A DNA stretch of 64,000 nt from Brachypterus glaber (Eukaryota > Arthropoda > Insecta > Coleoptera > Kateretidae): NCBI GenBank assembly GCA_958510825.1, contig OY294044.1:107298893-107362892 (forward strand), in the 5' to 3' direction. The notes under the pieces were generated by a model, which was not told the DNA's origin, did no database searches, and saw nothing but the letters and a program-made list of their open reading frames with translations. Numbering within the stretch: position 1 is the first letter of the stretch; every line of letters starts with the position of its first letter. A program made the translations under genes and the position numbers. Shown piece by piece: positions 41,101 to 47,100 of this stretch.

Positions 41101-44100
41101 TATGTGTTTTGTTGCATTTACAATTTCCGCAGTTTAAAGCCATATAGGGTTTCATATTTGCAGTCGGAGAAAAAGTATAGTCTATAGCACGTATGGAATA
41201 GTCATTCCGCACTCGCGGGACTGTCATACTCGCCTGCCGACTCGTATGAAAAATTTTCCGCTCGCGCGGAATATTGTCTATTCCATACTAGTTATAGAAT
41301 ATACAATTTTTTAATACATTCCAATATTTATAGTCCGGAAGCCCACGCCCAGTAGAATTTTTTTTATTACCTTACCGTTGAGACTTTGTATATGTGTTCT
41401 TTATGTCCAGTCAAACAACTTCTTACATGAGAAAATTCTCGGTAGCGGGGCGTTTTTTTTTGGGACCAACCCTTAACTTTAGGGCGTCCCAAAACGGTAT
41501 TGCATGAAATTTTTTGTCAGACAAGGTTACCACTTGATTTTAAATATTTTTATTAAACAATCCTGAAAAAATCAGCTGTGAGGTGCTAAATGTTATGACG
41601 TCATAACTATGTTAGGTAATAAACATTCTACTGGGCGTAGGCTCCCGTACTATTATTTATAATATTAACTAGATGAAACGTTGCAAGCACCCTGTCAAAA
41701 CATCGGCACTATTGTACACTAGAGCCATCTAGTTTGCAAATTTCAAACTAGGTGTTTTGTTTGATTTTAAATTCTGTATCTTTAAAACATTATATTCTAG
41801 CAAAAAACTGTATATAACATTTTTTATAGGGCTTAAAAGGAGCTTTTATTTAAAATATAATTTTTTGAAATCGGGTTATAAATATGTAAGAAAAAAACCT
41901 TTAAACGCCAATATCTCGAAAACAATGCGTTTTAGAAAAACGTTGATTATAACAATTTTTGACCAATTTAAAATTATCTTTTATATAAGTGCTAAATTAA
42001 CCGAATACAATAATAACTGCCTTAATTATAAACAAAAAACGCTAAAAATAGGAGTTTTACCCTATTTTTACCCCCTTACCCTCAATTATTTACCGCCAAA
42101 ATCTAATCAGCTCTTTGGAATACGATAAGAAACATTATGCAAAAAACCGCAAGTCGATATCTCATGTAGAAATGGAGTTAGAGAGTTTACACCCAGACAG
42201 ACAGACAGACAGACAGACATACAGACAGACAGACAGATAGACAGACAGACGGACGCAATTTTTTTTTTTTTACTGATTTCGAGAAAGGTCTAAAACGTCG
42301 AGAAATGTGAAAAAAACATGGTCAAAGATTTTGACTTTTCGGCGAAGATTTCAATACATCGGAACTCTTAGTAGCACCGATGTAAAATGATTTTAAAACA
42401 AAACGAGCTAAGAGTCAAATAAGAGCTCCTAAATATTTGGCGCTTAGCTCGTTTTGTTTTAGATCTGATACATTTTTAAAATGTTTTTTACCGTTTGACT
42501 CATATTTATGGTAGAAATTCGTAAATTTTAGTGTTAGGGGCAACTTTGGCGGATTTTCGGCACGGGTTAAAATCTTTTGATCATTCTGAAATTTGGCTCA
42601 TAATTTTGTATGCTCAAAAGGAAAAAACAAGATTTTAAGCCCTTTAACTTATACAAAAATTACAGACAATTTTCAACGATTTTTTATAGTAGTTTAAGAA
42701 TTTTAGGGTCTCCATTAGCACCCTTAGAGAAGTATGATCAGATTTTTCTAGTTACACCTAAATGAAAATTTTAAGATAATAAAAAAATATAAGGTCCACC
42801 CTAATATAATATAGATTATTAAATTATCTAGGGATAAAAACAAAACAAAACAAAAACATTTTTGATTTGCGTCTTTAGAATAATATACGCCTTTTCTATC
42901 CTTTTCAAATAAAAATTTGCCTAATACCTATTATTTTCAATACGATGGAGATCTCTACAACTAGAATTATGAAACAAAAGACGTCTACCCTATCTCTATC
43001 TCATTTGTGCTACACTTTCCAGCCAACCAAATAAATACTGTATTTGTTTTTCATACAAGAAATACAGTATTTATTTGGTTGGCCGGAAAGTGTAGCAGTG
43101 AGCTGCACGAACGAACATAGCTAATGTGAATCCGTAGAATAAGATAATTCTACTAAAATTTAGATGGCGCCAGTAATTTCTTTAATATAGTTACACTTTT
43201 CGCCCGGCCAAGTAAATATTGTATTTGTTCAACAAAGAACAAATACAGAATTTGTTTGGTTGGGTGGAAGTGGGAGTGTATGTATGTATTCTATCCTTTT
43301 TGGGTAGAACTTTTGTCCCTGTCTAATCTAACGGGAGAAATCTTCATTGGATCATAGCGTTCTTGTTTATATACAGGGTTATGCAGAAATAGGGTCATTA
43401 ATTTTAAGGGACAATTCCACAAAGGAAAATATGAAAAAAAGTTACTACAAACATGTCCAAAAATGCGTCGTAAGGGAGCTAGGCCCCTTTGAATGTGGCT
43501 AAAAAATTCGGTTTTTATTTAATAACTCAGGAACACATTCAGATATAGTAAAGAGGTTTTGCACCTAAGCTAATCTTATAAAGGCCCATCTTCATATGTT
43601 ATGTTCATGTACTTATTTTAACCAGGGCCTTATCAGTTTTTTGGCCCAAACTTTTTTCTGTGTAACTTTTTTGTGGAATATGAACCGTCAGGTCAAAATA
43701 CATAAAAAAGGTACTCTTGTTGTAATACTGTAGGATTAACAGTTTCCGAGAAAAAATAATTTGAAGGTGAAATTTCACGGTTCGAGGGCGAAAAATTAAA
43801 TAATAAAATGTTGAAATCCAAAATGTCAATGGTGCAGTATAAATGTACAACAAAAACGAAGAAAAAAACCTCATATACAGGTACTTCCAAATATCAATCC
43901 TAAGGGATCTATGGTCTCCTAAAAATGCACCATTTTTAAAGGGTTATAGTAGCTTTAAAATCCATTTTTCGACCTACATGTATACAAACTTTTTTCTTAG
44001 TTTTTTTTTGATATAGAATAACCCTGAATCATTAAAATTTCGGTTTTCAACATGTTAGTATTTAATTCTTCAAATGATTTTTTCTCGAAAACGGTTAATC

Positions 44101-47100
44101 TTACAGTATAACAATAAAACTGACTTTTTATATATTTTAACCTGAGGAATCATATTATAAAAAAGTTACACAGCAAAAAGTTTGGAACAAAAAACTGATA
44201 AGGCCCTCCCCCGTTTCGCACATCCTTGGTTAAATTAAGTACATGAAAATAACATACGAAGATGGACCTTATTAAGATTAGTTCACGTGCAAAACCTCGT
44301 TGCTATATTCTAGGGAGTTATTAAATAACAAATTTTTTAGCAACTTTCAAAGGGGCTTAGCTCACTTACGACGTATTTTTAGACATAGTAGTAGTAGCAG
44401 TAATTTTTTGGGTTGGCCAAAGCCTGACAAATAGGCCATTTCTGGCCCTTTTTGTCACTTCAGTGAATCCCAGCCATTTACTAATTTGAGTCCTCCTTGA
44501 ACATGCCCGTCCTTTCAATAAAGGTCAGGATATTGGCCCAGGGGAGATCTCTTAGTTCCTCTTGGTTAAGTCTTTGAGTTTCAAATACTTGCAACCTGAT
44601 CCTGTCGTATCTGACAGGCTCGGCTAAGTAATGAGAGGATGTTTCATCCTCTCCGCACCTGGGCATAGCGGATTCTCTAAAACCCGCATAATTGCCAGGT
44701 GCTTCCTTAGCCTGCAGTGGCCCGTGAGGACCCCTATAAGTTGTCTGAGTGCAGCCCTTCCTTTTTCCAGCAACCAGTCGGTATTTAAATTGCTTGGTAT
44801 AAGCCCACTCATCGAGTGCGGTCTTTACCTGCTTCCTTGTAACACACAATATAGGTTCCGGTCCCGTGCAGTCCATACCTGATCCGAGTCTAGCAAGTTT
44901 ATCTGCCTTCTCGTTTCCGGAAATTCCACTATGACCCGGTACCCATACCAGTTGAACGTTTTTGGTCTTTGCTAACTCTTCTAAGGCTTCTGAATACTTC
45001 CTGACTAGGGGTGACCTAGTGCTGGGATTGCACAATGCCTTTAGAGCAGCTTGACTATCCGAGCAGATGTATACATCGTGACCCCGATACTGCCTTATTT
45101 CCCTGCAATTTACCGCTTCCTATATGGCATAGACCTCAGCTTGGAAGACAGTGGAAAAGCAGCCAAGTGGAAAGCTCTTTTGCAAGTCGAGGTCCTCCAC
45201 GAAGAGTCCTTCCCCAGAGCTTTGGATGCCTTCCATACTCCAGCTGTCTGTATAGCACACCAAAGCATTTGGCGCAAATTGTATTTCTTTTTTCTCCCAT
45301 TTCACAGTAGGCCAGGAAAAAAGAAACAGTTTTAAAATTCTGAATTTTTGCATACTACTATTTTTGAAACCGCTGATTTCGAATAAAATAATAAAAAAAT
45401 TCAAAAAAAGATGGATTAAGATCTTGATTTTTTTTTATTTTTTCTTTATTTTATTCGAAATCAGCGGTATCAAAAATAGTCGTATGCAAAAATTCAGAAT
45501 TTTGTCCCTGTTTTTTTTTTCCTGTCTCTCCTTTGTCGGAATCCTGAGAGAGAAGCTTCTATCGAACTTTAATCGGTCCTCTGCCATTTTTAGACATATG
45601 TTTGTAGGAACTTTTTGACATATTTTCCTATGTAGAATAACTCCTTAAAATTAATGACCATATTTCTGAATAAGCCTGTATACACTGCAGTGTACTGTCC
45701 AGCTGGATGTCCAAATGTATTGAATACCGGTAAAAAAATCCATGGGTTGGACTTTTTTTAAAATTAAACCAAAAAATATTACTCCAGTAAAAAAAAATAA
45801 TTATAAAAAAATATTTTTTTTGAGTTTTATTTTGGCTTTGTTTTTAGGACGTTTATACGGTATGTGGGTGTCAAAATTTAGTTAAAGTTTTTATACCTTT
45901 TAGGTATTTCAATGGTCATTTCCTTTGACTGGCCAATGGCCATTGGCCACACCATGCCAATATTAGAAGCTGAAAATATATTTTTTAAGCCCAAAAAACA
46001 TTTAATCTTTCTTAGATTAAGCATCCGGTGAGACACCTGGTATTATCTTTATTAGCCAAACTTACAACATACTGTGAATTTTGTGTTTGACATTGCATGG
46101 AATTTGCTTAAAATGTTCTACCAAAATAAATGCCAAATATTTGTTCAACCAAAATTATGTAGGGGAAAGTGGCACAATGCCGAACAGTGGGCAATACCGC
46201 GTATGCAATTATCTGATATAATAATTAGAAGAGCTAAGTAAAAAAAATATCAAAATATCGTTTGTTCTTTGAATTTCAAGCTTTGCCAGCCCAAAAAAAA
46301 AATCCCTAAATCGGTCATCAATTTAAATGTAAGTTTTTTTTTTAATTTAAGAGCAAAATAGAAAAAAATTGTATAAAGCACTTGTTTCGTAACACGTTTT
46401 TAGCGCACTAGTACTTTAGAAAACTCGCCGCAAGTGAATTTTACGTACGACAGGCCAAAACTTCAAAAAAAAACTGAAAAAATTAAAAATAAGTAGATTA
46501 TATTATTATATTCATATTAATTTAATTTTTTTAAAATAATTATAATCAGTCTAATAAGATATAAACTACCCCTGCACATAGGTCCCCGAACGACTACACT
46601 GATAAAAAGGATTTATTTGGAAATGGCCAATTAAATTATTTGGTTGTGAGTAACAAATTTTATTTGTGTCAAATAAATATTTAGTTCATGTAAACAAATA
46701 TTTCAATTTCAAAATGATTTATTAATGGGAACAAAATAGTTTATTTGACAGAAATAAAATTTATTCGTCACAACCAAATAATTTAATTGGCCACATCCAA
46801 CCAAATATTTAGTTGACACAAATAAACTGTTTATCAGTGTATAAACGAATAAATTAAACTAAACTAAACTAACTGACAATTGACAGGAGAAAAATGTATT
46901 GTCAAAATGGAAAAACAAAAGCATTCGGACTTCATAATATCTTTTTTCTATTTTGCGACTCTTATAAGCTCATAATCACACGCATTTTGCGTGTTCTTAT
47001 AGGCCCATAAGAGGTCTGTACTTTTTGTTCTTTTGGGTTGGCAACAGTCCTGGCCTATCGCTTAACGTTTTCCATGCAAATGTCAATGTCGCTTTAAAGT

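Larger units (their letters stand above)
40196..42805. mobile_element. Element with about 400-bp terminal inverted repeats
   Basis: Starts ATTAGGGTGGACCT and ends in its complement AGGTCCACCCTAAT. Inverted similarity extends through 40196-40620 and 42440-42805 with moderate divergence. The interior holds the right family E copy (40620-41335) and a third repeat (41667-42395). Confidence 0.75.

Noticed and set aside
42195..42252. (ACAG)n tract as a regulatory element
   Set aside because: It is a microsatellite inside a dispersed repeat that recurs, with a different length, at 50674-50702.
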